A DNA stretch of 64,000 nt, taken from Pelomonas sp. Root1237. GTDB taxonomy: Bacteria > Pseudomonadota > Gammaproteobacteria > Burkholderiales > Burkholderiaceae_C. Position 1 is the stretch's first letter. The number at the start of each line of letters is the position of its first letter. The notes under the pieces were generated by a model. It was not told the DNA's origin and searched no databases. It saw only the letters and a program-made list of their open reading frames with translations. The stretch spans positions 62,001-126,000 of the forward strand of contig NZ_LMDK01000017.1 of NCBI RefSeq assembly GCF_001425055.1, in the 5' to 3' direction. Made by a program: the position numbers and the translations under genes. This document shows positions 8,974 to 18,301 of the stretch, in pieces.

Positions 8974-11900
8974 GTGAACGTCAAGCTTGCAGCACTGAAG
9001 TGGCTGGCCGGCCTGCTCGTCTGCGGCCTGCTGGCGCCGCTGGCGCTGGCCGCGGACGCGCCGCGCACCGAGACGCTGATGCTGTCGGGCACCGGCCCGG
9101 ATGACGCGCTGGACTGGGACTTCGTCATCGACGGCGGGCAGCGCGCGGGCGAGCAGGCGCGCATCAAGGTGCCGTCCAACTGGCAACAGCAAGGCTTTGG
9201 CCACTACCAGTACGGCTACGACAAAGGCCCGCGGGCGGCGGACAAGGCGATCTACCGACGCCGCTTCAGCGTGCCGGCCGAGTGGCAGGGCCGCACGGTC
9301 CGCGTGGTCTTCGATGCGGTGATGACCGACACCCTCGTGAAGGTCAACGGCAATGTCACCGGGTCCATCCACCAGGGCGGCTTCAACCGCTTCAGCCACG
9401 ACATCACCCGCTGGCTCAAGCCGGGCGAGGACAACGAGATCGAGGTGCAAGTCAGCGAGGCCTCGGCCGCCACGGCCACCGACATCGCCGAGCGCCATGG
9501 CGACTACTGGGTGTTCGGTGGCATCTACCGGCCGGTGTGGCTGGAGGCGTCGCCGCTGCAGTCCATCGCGCACGTGGCCATCAACGCCCAGGCCAGCGGC
9601 GAGCTCACGGCCGACGTGACGCTGCGGGCGCCGCGCACGGTGACCCGGCTGGTGGCCCAGATCACCACCCGCGACGGCACGGCCGTGGGCCAACCCTTCT
9701 CCGCCGCGATTCCCACCGGCGGCGCCGGGCGCGTGCGCGTCCAGGGGCGGATCGACCAGCCGCTGCTCTGGTCCGCCGAAACGCCGCACCTGTACTTCCT
9801 GCAGCTCACGCTGTTCGAAGGCGACAAGGCCGTCCACCAGGTCAGCGAGCGCTTCGGCTTTCGGACCTTCGAGGTGCGCGAGGGCCAGGGCCTGTACCTC
9901 AACGGCCAGCGCATCATGCTCAAGGGCGTGAACCGCCACAGCTTCCGCCCGGAGACGGGCCGCGCCGTGTCGCGCGCCCAGGCCTATGAGGACGCGCGGC
10001 TCATCCGGTCCATGAACATGAACGCCATGCGCGTGGCCCACTACGCGCCCGAGAAAGCCTTCCTGGAGGCAGCCGACGAGCTGGGGCTGTACGTCATCAA
10101 CGAGCTGAGCGGCTGGCAGAAGGCCCATGACACGGAGGTGGGCCGCAAGCTCGTGCGCGAGCTGGTGGAGCGCGACGTCAACCACCCCAGCATCCTGTTC
10201 TGGTCCAACGGCAACGAAGGCGGCTGGAACCGCGAGCTGGACGGCGACTTCGCCCTCTACGACCCGCAGGCGCGGCCGCTGATTCACCCCTGGGAGGCTT
10301 TTGGCGGCATCGACACCAAGCACTACCCGCGCTACCCGGACCTGCAGCGCCGGCTGGCCGGCCCGCTGCTGGTGATGCCCACCGAGTTCCTGCACGGCCT
10401 GTTCGACGGCGGCCTGGGTGCCGGCCTGGACGACTACTGGCGGGCCATGAGCGCCTCGCCGCGCGGCGCGGGCGGCTTCCTTTGGAACCTGGCGGATGAA
10501 GGCCTCGTGCGCACCGACCAGGGCGGGCGCATCGACGTGTTCGGCACCTACGCGCCGGACGGCATCGTCGGCCCCCGGCACGAGAAGGAGCCCAGCTACT
10601 ACACGGTCAAGGAGATCTGGTCACCGGTGCAAATCGCGCCGCCAACGCTCGACGATCAATTCAACGGCGTGCTGAAACTGCGCAACGCGTTCGATTTCAC
10701 GACGCTGGCGGCGGTGCGCTTCCAGTGGGAATGGATTCGGTTCGCCCAACCGCAGGACCGCAGCCCGGACGCCCGCGTGCTGGCCCAGGGCGACCTCGCC
10801 GGGCCGGCCGTGGCCCCGCATGCCGCGGGTGAATTGAAGCTGCCGCTGCCCGCGGCCTGGCGCGAGGCGGATGCGCTGCGCCTGACGGCAATGCAAGGCG
10901 ACCAGCATCTGTGGACCTGGGTCTGGGCAGAGCCGGACCGGCCCTCCCACCTCGCGCGCCAGCATGCCGGCGCGCCCGCGGTGGTAAGAGACGGCGACAG
11001 CATCCGGCTGCAGGCCGGCGCCATGTCCGCGCGCTTTGATGCCCGTACCGGCCTGTTGCTCGAACTGGCAAGGGGCGGCAAGGCGCAACCCTTGTCCAAC
11101 GGGCCACGCCTGGCCGTCGCCCGGCCCAGGCAGGCCGCCGAGCCGGCATGGCTGGAGCCGGCCGCCACGGCCGACGGCGTCTACGAGTTCCCCACCCCGA
11201 CGATGGCCAATGTCGCCACCATCGACCTCGGCATCACCGAGACCGACGGCTGGGCGAGCTTCAAGCTGGATCTGTCTGCCGATGGCCAGCGTTGGAAGAC
11301 CGTCTTTGATGGCGCACGGGTGGCGCGCGACGGCCAGACCTACATCTTCCCGCCCCAGGCCGTGAAGGCACTGCGCGTGACCCGCCTGGCGGGCGTGCGG
11401 CGCACGCCCTCGGTGGTGTCTCTGCGGCTGGCCTTCGAAGCAGACCGCTTCGCCGTACCAGCGGCTCAGGTCGCCGTGACCGCAGGCACCGGGCCGCAAG
11501 GCGCCTGGCTGGAAGCGCCTGGCGCCGGCGGGCTGGACCGCGTGCGCTGGACGCTCGGCGAGGACGACGACGGCGGCGTGCTTGCGCTGGACTACGGCTA
11601 CCAGCTCCAAGGCCCCATGCTGTACCACGGCATCGGGTTTGACCGCCCGCTGGCGGACGTCAGCGGCTTCCGCGCGCTCGTGCGCGGGCCGAGCCCCGTC
11701 TGGCAGAACCGCCTGCGCGGGCCCGTGCTTGGTGTGTACGACATCGCGCCGCCTGCCGGCTATTTCGCGGACCCGCGCTGGCTGCGGCTGATCTCACCAG
11801 TTGGGGACCTCACCATCGTCAACGACGGGGCAAGCTATCTGCAACTGGGCGCGAGGCTGGCAGACTTCCCGACCACCAGCGTGGATTTCCCAGCCAGCGA

Positions 11901-12027
11901 CATCGGCTTCCTGCACGCCATCCCCGCCATGGGCGCCAAGGGCCAGGCCGCTGACCTGACCGGGCCGGCGGGTGAGCCGGCCCTGGCGACGGGACGCTAC
12001 GGCGGCCGGTTGCTGCTGCGGTTCTGA
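8974..12027 (+). CDS. Secreted glycoside hydrolase family 2 (beta-galactosidase-like)
   Basis: 1017 aa, signal peptide ending PLALA-AD. Domains in order: sugar-binding jelly roll (to about residue 190, with GDYWVFGGIYRPVWLE), immunoglobulin-like domain, and a catalytic barrel starting LYLNGQRIMLKGVNRHSF. Catalytic Glu residues are in SNGNEGGWN (about 414) and MPTEFLHGLF (about 470). A long C-terminal region with an F5/8-type look (residues 700-850, DGVYEFPTPTMANVATID) probably binds carbohydrate. The start is GTG. Specificity (galactosidase, glucuronidase or other) is open. Confidence 0.85.
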   Translation: MNVKLAALKWLAGLLVCGLLAPLALAADAPRTETLMLSGTGPDDALDWDFVIDGGQRAGEQARIKVPSNWQQQGFGHYQYGYDKGPRAADKAIYRRRFSVPAEWQGRTVRVVFDAVMTDTLVKVNGNVTGSIHQGGFNRFSHDITRWLKPGEDNEIEVQVSEASAATATDIAERHGDYWVFGGIYRPVWLEASPLQSIAHVAINAQASGELTADVTLRAPRTVTRLVAQITTRDGTAVGQPFSAAIPTGGAGRVRVQGRIDQPLLWSAETPHLYFLQLTLFEGDKAVHQVSERFGFRTFEVREGQGLYLNGQRIMLKGVNRHSFRPETGRAVSRAQAYEDARLIRSMNMNAMRVAHYAPEKAFLEAADELGLYVINELSGWQKAHDTEVGRKLVRELVERDVNHPSILFWSNGNEGGWNRELDGDFALYDPQARPLIHPWEAFGGIDTKHYPRYPDLQRRLAGPLLVMPTEFLHGLFDGGLGAGLDDYWRAMSASPRGAGGFLWNLADEGLVRTDQGGRIDVFGTYAPDGIVGPRHEKEPSYYTVKEIWSPVQIAPPTLDDQFNGVLKLRNAFDFTTLAAVRFQWEWIRFAQPQDRSPDARVLAQGDLAGPAVAPHAAGELKLPLPAAWREADALRLTAMQGDQHLWTWVWAEPDRPSHLARQHAGAPAVVRDGDSIRLQAGAMSARFDARTGLLLELARGGKAQPLSNGPRLAVARPRQAAEPAWLEPAATADGVYEFPTPTMANVATIDLGITETDGWASFKLDLSADGQRWKTVFDGARVARDGQTYIFPPQAVKALRVTRLAGVRRTPSVVSLRLAFEADRFAVPAAQVAVTAGTGPQGAWLEAPGAGGLDRVRWTLGEDDDGGVLALDYGYQLQGPMLYHGIGFDRPLADVSGFRALVRGPSPVWQNRLRGPVLGVYDIAPPAGYFADPRWLRLISPVGDLTIVNDGASYLQLGARLADFPTTSVDFPASDIGFLHAIPAMGAKGQAADLTGPAGEPALATGRYGGRLLLRF

Positions 12028-12073
12028 CGGCCGCATGACGCTGCCCGGTTGCACAACGATCACAGGAGACCCA

Positions 12074-13780
12074 TTGAACCCCCTTCACGTCATGCGGGCC
12101 GCGGCTTGCGGCCTGCTCGCCCTGGCGGCCACGGCATCATCTCAGGCGCAAGACATCGCCCTGGGCCAACGACTGTTCGACAGCAACTGCGCCATGTGCC
12201 ACACCGTGACACCGGACACGCGCGCGCTGATGGGCCCCGGCCTGCATGGCATCGTCGGGCGCAGGGTGGGTGAAGCGCAGGGCTTCGGCTACTCGGCGGC
12301 ACTGTCCGCGCTGGGTGCAAAGGGCAAGGTCTGGACGAAGGCGGAGCTGGACAGGTTCATCGCCGACCCCTCGGCCTATGCACCCGGCACCACCATGCCG
12401 ATCAGCATGGCGGACAAGGCGCAACGCCAGGCGCTGCTGGCCTATCTCGACAAGCTTTCGGCCTCTGCGGCCCAGCCGGCGGCGAGCACTGCGGCCAGCA
12501 AGCCGGCGGTCCCTGGTGCAGACGTGGGCAGCTGGAGTGCTGATCGACCGGGGCGGATCCATGAGTGGAAGGTGGCCGACCTGCCCACGCCCTTCGCCAC
12601 CGAAAGCGCAAGCAACGGGCCCCGCACGGTGCCACGCCCCGAGGGCGCGTTGCCGTTAGTTCCCGAGGGCTTCAAGGTCAGCTTGTGGGCCAGGGACCCT
12701 GATCGCGGCCGCGTCATGGTCAAGGCACCCAACGGGGACATCTTCATCTCGTCCACGACGAAACGGCTGGTCAAGGTGTTCCGGTCGTCCACGGGCGAGA
12801 CCGCCGATCTGGTGAGCACCTTTGCGTCGGGCATGGACCGCCCCTTCGGCCTGGCTTTCTGGCCGACAGGCTCCGACCCGCGGTACCTCTACGTGGCCTT
12901 CGTCAATTCCGTCGTCCGATATCCGTACCGCAACGGCGACCTTGTGGCCGGCGGTGAGCCCGAAGTGGTCGTTCCCAAGCTGTCCCAGGCCGTCGGCGCG
13001 CACTCGTCCCGGACGCTGGTGTTCTCTGCCGACGGACGCACGATGTTCCTGTCCATCGGCTCGGCGACCAACGTCGCCGAGGGCATCGGCAAGACGCCTC
13101 CCGAGCCGCTTGCCGGCTGGGAAGCCAGGCACGGCCTGGGTGCAGCCTGGGGTGAGGAGGAAGGCCGCGCCGTGGTGCTGGCGTTCGATGCCGATGGCAA
13201 GAACCGGCGCACCTATGCCGCGGGGCTGCGCAACTGCGTCGGCATGTACCTCTACCCACGCACCGGGAACCTGCTGTGCAGCGTCAACGAGCGCGATCTG
13301 CTGGGCGACAACCTGCCGCCGGACTACCTGACCCGGGTGAAGGAAGGCGCCTTCTATGGCTGGCCCTGGTTCTACATCGGCGCTCATGAAGACCCCCGTC
13401 TCGCCGGCCATCGACCCGACCTTCGCGACAAGGTGACAGCGCCCGATCTGCTGCTGACGGCACACGCAGCGCCACTGGGCATGGTCATGTACGAGGCGCC
13501 GCCGGCCGCCCCTGCGGCGTTCGCGAAGGCCTACGACGGCGACCTGTTCGTCGCCTTTCACGGCTCCTGGAACCGGCAGACGCGCACGGGTTCGAAAGTG
13601 GTCCGGGTGTTCATGAAGGAGGGCGTGCCGACGGGCCGCTATCAGGACTTCGTGACGGGTTTCGTCGCCAGCGACACCGAAGTCTGGGGCCGGCCCAGCT
13701 CGGTCGCCGTGCAGAAGGACGGCTCACTGCTCGTGGATGACGATGTGACCGGCGAGATCTGGCGCGTCGCTCCGAAATGA
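12074..13780 (+). CDS. Cytochrome c fused to PQQ-type sugar (sorbosone) dehydrogenase
   Basis: Periplasmic oxidoreductase, 568 aa. A signal peptide (cut near SSQA-QD) is followed by a cytochrome c domain with heme motif CAMCH at about residues 39-43 and distal Met in GTTMPISM. After an Ala/Pro-rich linker comes a beta-propeller of the L-sorbosone/glucose dehydrogenase type (PEGFKVSLWARDPDRGRVM, GLRNCVGMYLYPRTGNLLC, FHGSWNRQTRTGSKVVRV). A TTG start at 12074 is preferred because AGGAG lies 5 nt upstream; the ATG at 12092 lacks a site. Probably oxidises the sugar released by the two hydrolases upstream. Confidence 0.85.
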   Translation: MNPLHVMRAAACGLLALAATASSQAQDIALGQRLFDSNCAMCHTVTPDTRALMGPGLHGIVGRRVGEAQGFGYSAALSALGAKGKVWTKAELDRFIADPSAYAPGTTMPISMADKAQRQALLAYLDKLSASAAQPAASTAASKPAVPGADVGSWSADRPGRIHEWKVADLPTPFATESASNGPRTVPRPEGALPLVPEGFKVSLWARDPDRGRVMVKAPNGDIFISSTTKRLVKVFRSSTGETADLVSTFASGMDRPFGLAFWPTGSDPRYLYVAFVNSVVRYPYRNGDLVAGGEPEVVVPKLSQAVGAHSSRTLVFSADGRTMFLSIGSATNVAEGIGKTPPEPLAGWEARHGLGAAWGEEEGRAVVLAFDADGKNRRTYAAGLRNCVGMYLYPRTGNLLCSVNERDLLGDNLPPDYLTRVKEGAFYGWPWFYIGAHEDPRLAGHRPDLRDKVTAPDLLLTAHAAPLGMVMYEAPPAAPAAFAKAYDGDLFVAFHGSWNRQTRTGSKVVRVFMKEGVPTGRYQDFVTGFVASDTEVWGRPSSVAVQKDGSLLVDDDVTGEIWRVAPK

Positions 13781-13944
13781 ATGTTCCAGGCTGACCGACG
13801 ACGCGTTGCCCGTTGCCCGGCACGCCCCCTAGATTGGCAGCTGCCCGGGGCGTCCCACCGGACCGGAAACATGTTCTCCTTGCCGGCGGACCGTTCACCC
13901 GATTCCGTTGTCAGGTTTTTCGTCTCCGTCAGCCAAGGAACATC

Positions 13945-14751
13945 ATGACTCGCTCACGAACGTTGCTCAGCGCGCTTCTTTGCGCTTGCGCGGTTTTGCC
14001 GTTTGGCGCGGCGCATGCGCTCGGCGTCGTCACCTATGTGGGTCACGCGGCCGCTGACAATTTCAATCCGCTCAATCGCCTGAATGACATCGACCACGGG
14101 ACGACCTTTGCGCCTGCAAGCTACGGGGTGAACGTGGATGGCAACGTCGCCACCTCGATCACCGATTCAGCCCAGGGGGGCTCGGCTTATGCCTATTCCC
14201 TCTCCGTGGCTGCGTACTCGCCTGTCCTCGGATTCACCGTCGGCGGTGGTGCTGGAGCGACCACGACCATTCATTACCAGGTCATGCTGAGCGGCCCGGC
14301 CGCGGCAACGGTAGTGCCGGTGCACGTCCTCGCCCACGGCTTGGTCGACGGCGAAGGAAGTACGCAGGCATCGGCCTCCTTCTCCGTGAACTACGACAGC
14401 GGCGGCGCTGGCGCGATTTTGCTCGCCGGCATCAACCTCAACGGAGTGAGTGGCAACAGCTTCTCGTTCGATCAGGTCACCAACTTCAAGGTCAATGCCG
14501 TCTTTGATGTCTACCTCCGTGCCGATTCCGGCTCGGGCGGCCCCGGCGGGCCGGCAGGCTGGTCGAAGGCCTTCGTTGACCCTTCGTTCACGATCGACGA
14601 CCCGGCGCTGGCCGCGCTCTACCACTTCGAAGGCATTCCTAGCGCCGTGCCTGAGTCGGCGACCTGGGCGCTCACGATGTTGGGGCTGGGCGTGGTTCTC
14701 GGCGTGCGGCGCCGGCGGACTGCGCTCGTGCCAGTGCCCGAATCGCAATGA
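13945..14751 (+). CDS. PEP-CTERM sorting domain protein
   Basis: 268 aa exported protein. It has an N-terminal signal peptide (cut near AHA-LG), a beta-rich Gly/Ala/Ser body, and a C-terminal sorting signal: VPESATWALTML, a hydrophobic helix and RRRR. Such proteins are anchored or processed by exosortase and belong to exopolysaccharide-producing Gram-negatives; no exosortase is in this window. AAGGAAC lies before the ATG. Function of the body is unknown. Confidence 0.88.
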   Translation: MTRSRTLLSALLCACAVLPFGAAHALGVVTYVGHAAADNFNPLNRLNDIDHGTTFAPASYGVNVDGNVATSITDSAQGGSAYAYSLSVAAYSPVLGFTVGGGAGATTTIHYQVMLSGPAAATVVPVHVLAHGLVDGEGSTQASASFSVNYDSGGAGAILLAGINLNGVSGNSFSFDQVTNFKVNAVFDVYLRADSGSGGPGGPAGWSKAFVDPSFTIDDPALAALYHFEGIPSAVPESATWALTMLGLGVVLGVRRRRTALVPVPESQ

Positions 14752-14820
14752 TTGGTTAACTGGCCCCAGTAGGCGGCCGCGCCATGCGCCTCAAATGGTC
14801 GCTCCGCTAGACTGACGACC

Positions 14821-15183
14821 ATGCGCCACGGCCTGACGACCTTCCTGCTGATGCTGTGCATGTGCTGGCAAGCGCTGGCCCATGCAGGCATTGCCGTGGG
14901 GATGGCCGGCCAGGAAGAGCAGCAGCATGCGTTGATGCACCTCGAGGGCCAGGGGCACCATCACGATGATCACGGCGACGCCAGCGGCGTCCACGAGGAC
15001 CAGTCGCTCGCCTCGGCCCATCATCTCGCCAGCGACTGCGGCTTGCATTCACCGGTCCTGATGACCCGTGTTGACCTGCACTTGCCACAACTGCCGCCGG
15101 CGATGCCGGTGCAGACCGCGGCGACGCCGCCTCCACCGCCCTGCCTTGCCGGCCCCGAGCGGCCGCCCAAAACCCAGTCCTGA
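14821..15183 (+). CDS. Histidine-rich periplasmic protein, first gene of metal-efflux operon
   Basis: 120 aa with a signal peptide (cut near ALA-HA) and a His/Asp-rich middle (GHHHDDHGDASGVHED) suited to binding Zn, Co, Ni or Cu. The C-terminus is Pro-rich (ATPPPPPC). Small leader proteins of this kind (CzcI-like, often with Cys/His) head metal RND operons in Burkholderiales. It starts the run of genes to 23062. Sequence similarity to a named family was not recognised, so the role rests on context and composition. Confidence 0.75.
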   Translation: MRHGLTTFLLMLCMCWQALAHAGIAVGMAGQEEQQHALMHLEGQGHHHDDHGDASGVHEDQSLASAHHLASDCGLHSPVLMTRVDLHLPQLPPAMPVQTAATPPPPPCLAGPERPPKTQS

Positions 15184-15305
15184 TCTCGCCGCGACCCGCG
15201 CGTGTACACGCGCGGCCGTCTGTCGCTCTGGTGGTGACCTCTTGCGCATGACCAGCCCTGGGCTGGCCCCATGCCGGTCGCCGCCGCTTTCGCATCAGGA
15301 CCCTC

Positions 15306-16565
15306 GTGAAACTTCCTCCATGGTTGGCGCCATGGCTCGCCGGCAGCGCCCTTGCTGCCAGCGCGCTCGCCTGTGCCGCCCAACCCCTATCGAATTCCGC
15401 AGCGCTCGCGGCCAGCCGCCCCAGCCTGGCCCAGGCGATTGACGCCGCCTGGCAGCGCTCCGCCGAGGTGACGCAGTCGCAAGGCCAGCAGCGCCAGGCT
15501 CGCGCCGAGCAGGCCGTCGCCAGCAGCTGGCTCGCCGCGCCGCCAGCGCTGCAGCTGTCCCAGCGTGAAGGCCGCGGCAGTGGCGCCAGCGGCCAGCGCG
15601 AAACCGAGGTCGGCGTCGCCCTGCCGCTGTGGCGTATCGGCGCCCGCGCAACCGCCGGCCAGGCCGCCCAAGCCGGCCTCGACTGGAGTGCCGCCGCCGA
15701 GCGGGCCGCTCGCCTGCACGTGGCCGGCCAGGTGCGCGAAGCCCTTGGCCAGCTGAGCGGCCTGGAGGCGGAGCAGCGCCTGGCCGCGCTGCAAAGCCAG
15801 TTGCTCGGTCACCTGGCCGAAGACGTCGAGCGCCGCGTCAAGGCCGGCGACCTCGCGCCTGCCGACGCGATGGCGGCCCGGGCCGAGTGGCTGTCCAGCC
15901 AGGCTCTGGAAGCCGAGGCTGCACTGAAGCTGCACGCCCAGCAGACGCAATGGCAACTGCTGACGGGCCTCGCCGTTGCCGCGCGGTTCGAGCCCCCGCC
16001 CGCAGGGGCGACCTTCGACCTCGATGAGGCTCACCCCGAACTGCAGCTCGCCGCGCGCGCCGTCGACCGTGCCCAGCGCCAGCTCGCCCTGGCACAGGCC
16101 CAGCGCGGCGACGGCCCCGAGCTGGGCGTCAACCTGCGCCAGGAACGCCCCGGCCAGGGCAATCCGGCATTGAACAGCATAGGCGTCGCGCTGCGCCTGC
16201 CTTTTGCTGCATTTGGCACCGAGACGCACGCCCAGCCGCGCATCGCCACCGCGCTGTCCGAGGTCGACATGGCCCTGACCCAGCAGCAACGCACCCGCGA
16301 CCGCCTCGCGGCCGAGCTGGAGCTGGCACGCAGCCAGCTGCAAGGTGCTCAAGCCCAGACCCGCCTCGAAACGCAGCGCGCCACGCTGCTGCGCGAGCGG
16401 GCGGGCCACATCGACAAGGCTTTCAAGGCGGGCGAAGCGCCGCTGCCCGAACTGCTGCGCGCCCTCAGTGCCGCCGCCCAGGCCGAGGCCGCCAGCGAAC
16501 GCCAGCAAGCCCATCTGCGCCTGGCCCAGGCGCGACTCCAACAAGCCCAAGGATTGCTTCCATGA
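15306..16565 (+). CDS. TolC-type outer-membrane efflux protein (CzcC-like)
   Basis: 419 aa. Signal peptide at the GTG start (AGGA upstream), then two repeats of long coiled-coil helices rich in Ala, Gln, Glu and Arg, the outer-membrane-efflux fold (for example SLAQAIDAAWQRSAEVTQSQ and the matching HPELQLAARAVDRAQRQLAL). It forms the trans-periplasmic channel of the RND pump encoded downstream. Its stop overlaps the next start (ATGA at 16562), showing translational coupling. Confidence 0.88.
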   Translation: MKLPPWLAPWLAGSALAASALACAAQPLSNSAALAASRPSLAQAIDAAWQRSAEVTQSQGQQRQARAEQAVASSWLAAPPALQLSQREGRGSGASGQRETEVGVALPLWRIGARATAGQAAQAGLDWSAAAERAARLHVAGQVREALGQLSGLEAEQRLAALQSQLLGHLAEDVERRVKAGDLAPADAMAARAEWLSSQALEAEAALKLHAQQTQWQLLTGLAVAARFEPPPAGATFDLDEAHPELQLAARAVDRAQRQLALAQAQRGDGPELGVNLRQERPGQGNPALNSIGVALRLPFAAFGTETHAQPRIATALSEVDMALTQQQRTRDRLAAELELARSQLQGAQAQTRLETQRATLLRERAGHIDKAFKAGEAPLPELLRALSAAAQAEAASERQQAHLRLAQARLQQAQGLLP

Positions 16566-17176
16566 CCTCCCTTTCCCTGCTGCGCGCCCTCGGCGCCGCT
16601 GCGCTGGCCGTGAGCCTGGGCGCTGCGGCCGGCCCCGGCGCCCACGGACCCAATGGCGAACATCTCGACGGCCCGGCCGCCACAACCGCGCCCGCCGGCA
16701 GCCGCCCGCGCATCGAAGCCAGGAGCGAGCAGTTCGAGCTGGTCGCCACGCTCGCCGGCGGCGAGTTCTCGATGCTGATCGATCGCTTCGCGACCAACGA
16801 GCCGGTGCTCAAGGCGCAGGTCGAAATCGAGTCCGGCGGTCTCAAGGCCAAGGCTCCCTTCCATGACGACATCGGCGACTACGCAGTCGCCGACGGGGCG
16901 ATACTGAAGCTGCTCGGCAAGCCCGGTGACCACGCCATCGTCATCACCGTCATCCACGGCAACGAGTCGGACCTGCTGGACGCGACCCTCAAGGTCACCG
17001 CCGAGCAAGCCCAGGCGCCGCACGCGCACGAGCCCGGCGATGACCACGGGCACGACCACGCCAGCGGCTCGCGCAAGCTGTGGACGGGGATGGGCGTCAC
17101 CGCGGCGGTGCTGATCGCCGTGGCCGCATGGCGCCGCCGCTCCGGCGCCAAGACGGGGACCGGAGGCCAGGCATGA
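16562..17176 (+). CDS. Membrane-anchored periplasmic metal-operon protein, His-rich near C-terminus
   Basis: 204 aa. Signal peptide, then the motif [13 protein letters not shown] right after the cleavage region, a beta-rich domain (RSEQFELVATLAGGEFSMLI) and a His/Asp cluster (HAHEPGDDHGHDHASGS) followed by one membrane helix and a basic tail. The same N-terminal motif recurs in the adaptor encoded next. Probably holds or hands metal to the pump. The domain resembles an adaptor-like beta module, but no family is claimed. Confidence 0.7.
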   Translation: MTSLSLLRALGAAALAVSLGAAAGPGAHGPNGEHLDGPAATTAPAGSRPRIEARSEQFELVATLAGGEFSMLIDRFATNEPVLKAQVEIESGGLKAKAPFHDDIGDYAVADGAILKLLGKPGDHAIVITVIHGNESDLLDATLKVTAEQAQAPHAHEPGDDHGHDHASGSRKLWTGMGVTAAVLIAVAAWRRRSGAKTGTGGQA

Positions 17177-18291
17177 AGCGCCCGCTGCTGACCCTTGGAC
17201 TGCTGCTGGCCGCCACGGCTGGCCTGGCCGGCCCCGGCGCCCATGGGCCGAATGGCGAACACCTCGACCAGGACGGCCCGATCAGCGCCTCTGGCCTCGT
17301 GCGCCTGCCCGACGGCAGTGTCAACGTCCCCAAGCTGGCCCAGCGCCGCTTGGGGCTGCGCACGCTGATCGCACCCGAGACGGAGGCCGCCGCGACGCTG
17401 GAGTTGCCCGGCCGCGTGGTGCAGGACCCGAACGCCAGCGGCCGTGTGCAGGCCAGCCATGGCGGCCGTATCGAACCCGGCCCCAAGGGACTTCCTGTGC
17501 CCGGCCAGGCCGTGCAAAAGGGGGAAGTCCTCGCCTGGCTGCACCACCACGCCGAGCCTTTCGCTCAGGCCAACCAGGAGGCCCAGCGCGCCGAGTTGCG
17601 CGCCGGCCGGCAGCTCGCCGAGCTGCGCCTGAAGCGGCTGGAAGGGCTGGAGGGCACGGTGCCGCGCAAGGAGATCGAGGCCGCGCGCCTGGAGGCCGAG
17701 TCTCTGGCCGCGCGCGAGCGCAGCATCGCCGCGAGCCTGGATCAGCGCGAGCCGCTGCGCGCGCCGGTGTCGGGCGTCATCGCTCGCTCCGAGCTGATGG
17801 CCGGCCAGGTCATCGACGCACGTGACGTGCTGGTCGACATCGTCGACCCGGCACGGCTGATGGTCGAGGCACAGACGCCCGACGTGACGCTGGGCCAGCG
17901 CATTGCCGGCGCCGAGCTGGCGGATATCACCGGCGTGAAGCTGCAGCTCGCTGGCGTGCCCCGTGCACTGCGCGACGGCAGCTTGCCGCTGAGCTTCCGC
18001 GCCCAGGCGGACAAGGCCGGGCAAGCGACATCGCTCGCCGTCGGCCAGACGGTCGGGGTGATCGTCGCGATGAAGGACAAGGTCAAGGGTGTCGTGCTGC
18101 CGGCCGAGGCCGTCGTGCGCAGCCCGGTCAACGAGGCCGTTGTCTGGATCAAGACCGGCGCCGAGCGCTACATGCCTCAGCCAGTGCAGGTGAAGCCGCT
18201 GGACGCCAAAACCGTGCTCGTCACGCGCGGCCTCGCGGCGGACAACCGCGTCGTCGTCGTTGGCGCGGCGCTCATCGCGCAGATCCGCTGA
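17173..18291 (+). CDS. RND efflux periplasmic adaptor (CzcB-like)
   Basis: 372 aa membrane-fusion protein linking the inner-membrane pump to the outer-membrane channel. Signal peptide, the [13 protein letters not shown] motif, barrel-sandwich halves ([20 protein letters not shown] and [20 protein letters not shown]), a coiled coil between them, a beta-barrel and a membrane-proximal domain. Start overlaps the previous stop by 4 bp. Part of the 15306-23062 operon. Confidence 0.9.
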   Translation: MKRPLLTLGLLLAATAGLAGPGAHGPNGEHLDQDGPISASGLVRLPDGSVNVPKLAQRRLGLRTLIAPETEAAATLELPGRVVQDPNASGRVQASHGGRIEPGPKGLPVPGQAVQKGEVLAWLHHHAEPFAQANQEAQRAELRAGRQLAELRLKRLEGLEGTVPRKEIEAARLEAESLAARERSIAASLDQREPLRAPVSGVIARSELMAGQVIDARDVLVDIVDPARLMVEAQTPDVTLGQRIAGAELADITGVKLQLAGVPRALRDGSLPLSFRAQADKAGQATSLAVGQTVGVIVAMKDKVKGVVLPAEAVVRSPVNEAVVWIKTGAERYMPQPVQVKPLDAKTVLVTRGLAADNRVVVVGAALIAQIR

Positions 18292-18301
18292 AGGACCGGC
18301 C

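Noticed and set aside
7219-10581. 1120-codon open frame on the minus strand opposite the GH39 and GH2 genes
   Set aside because: It is the antisense shadow of two well-supported genes; high GC keeps stop codons rare, composition is Ala/Arg/His/Val-rich and no family motif is present.
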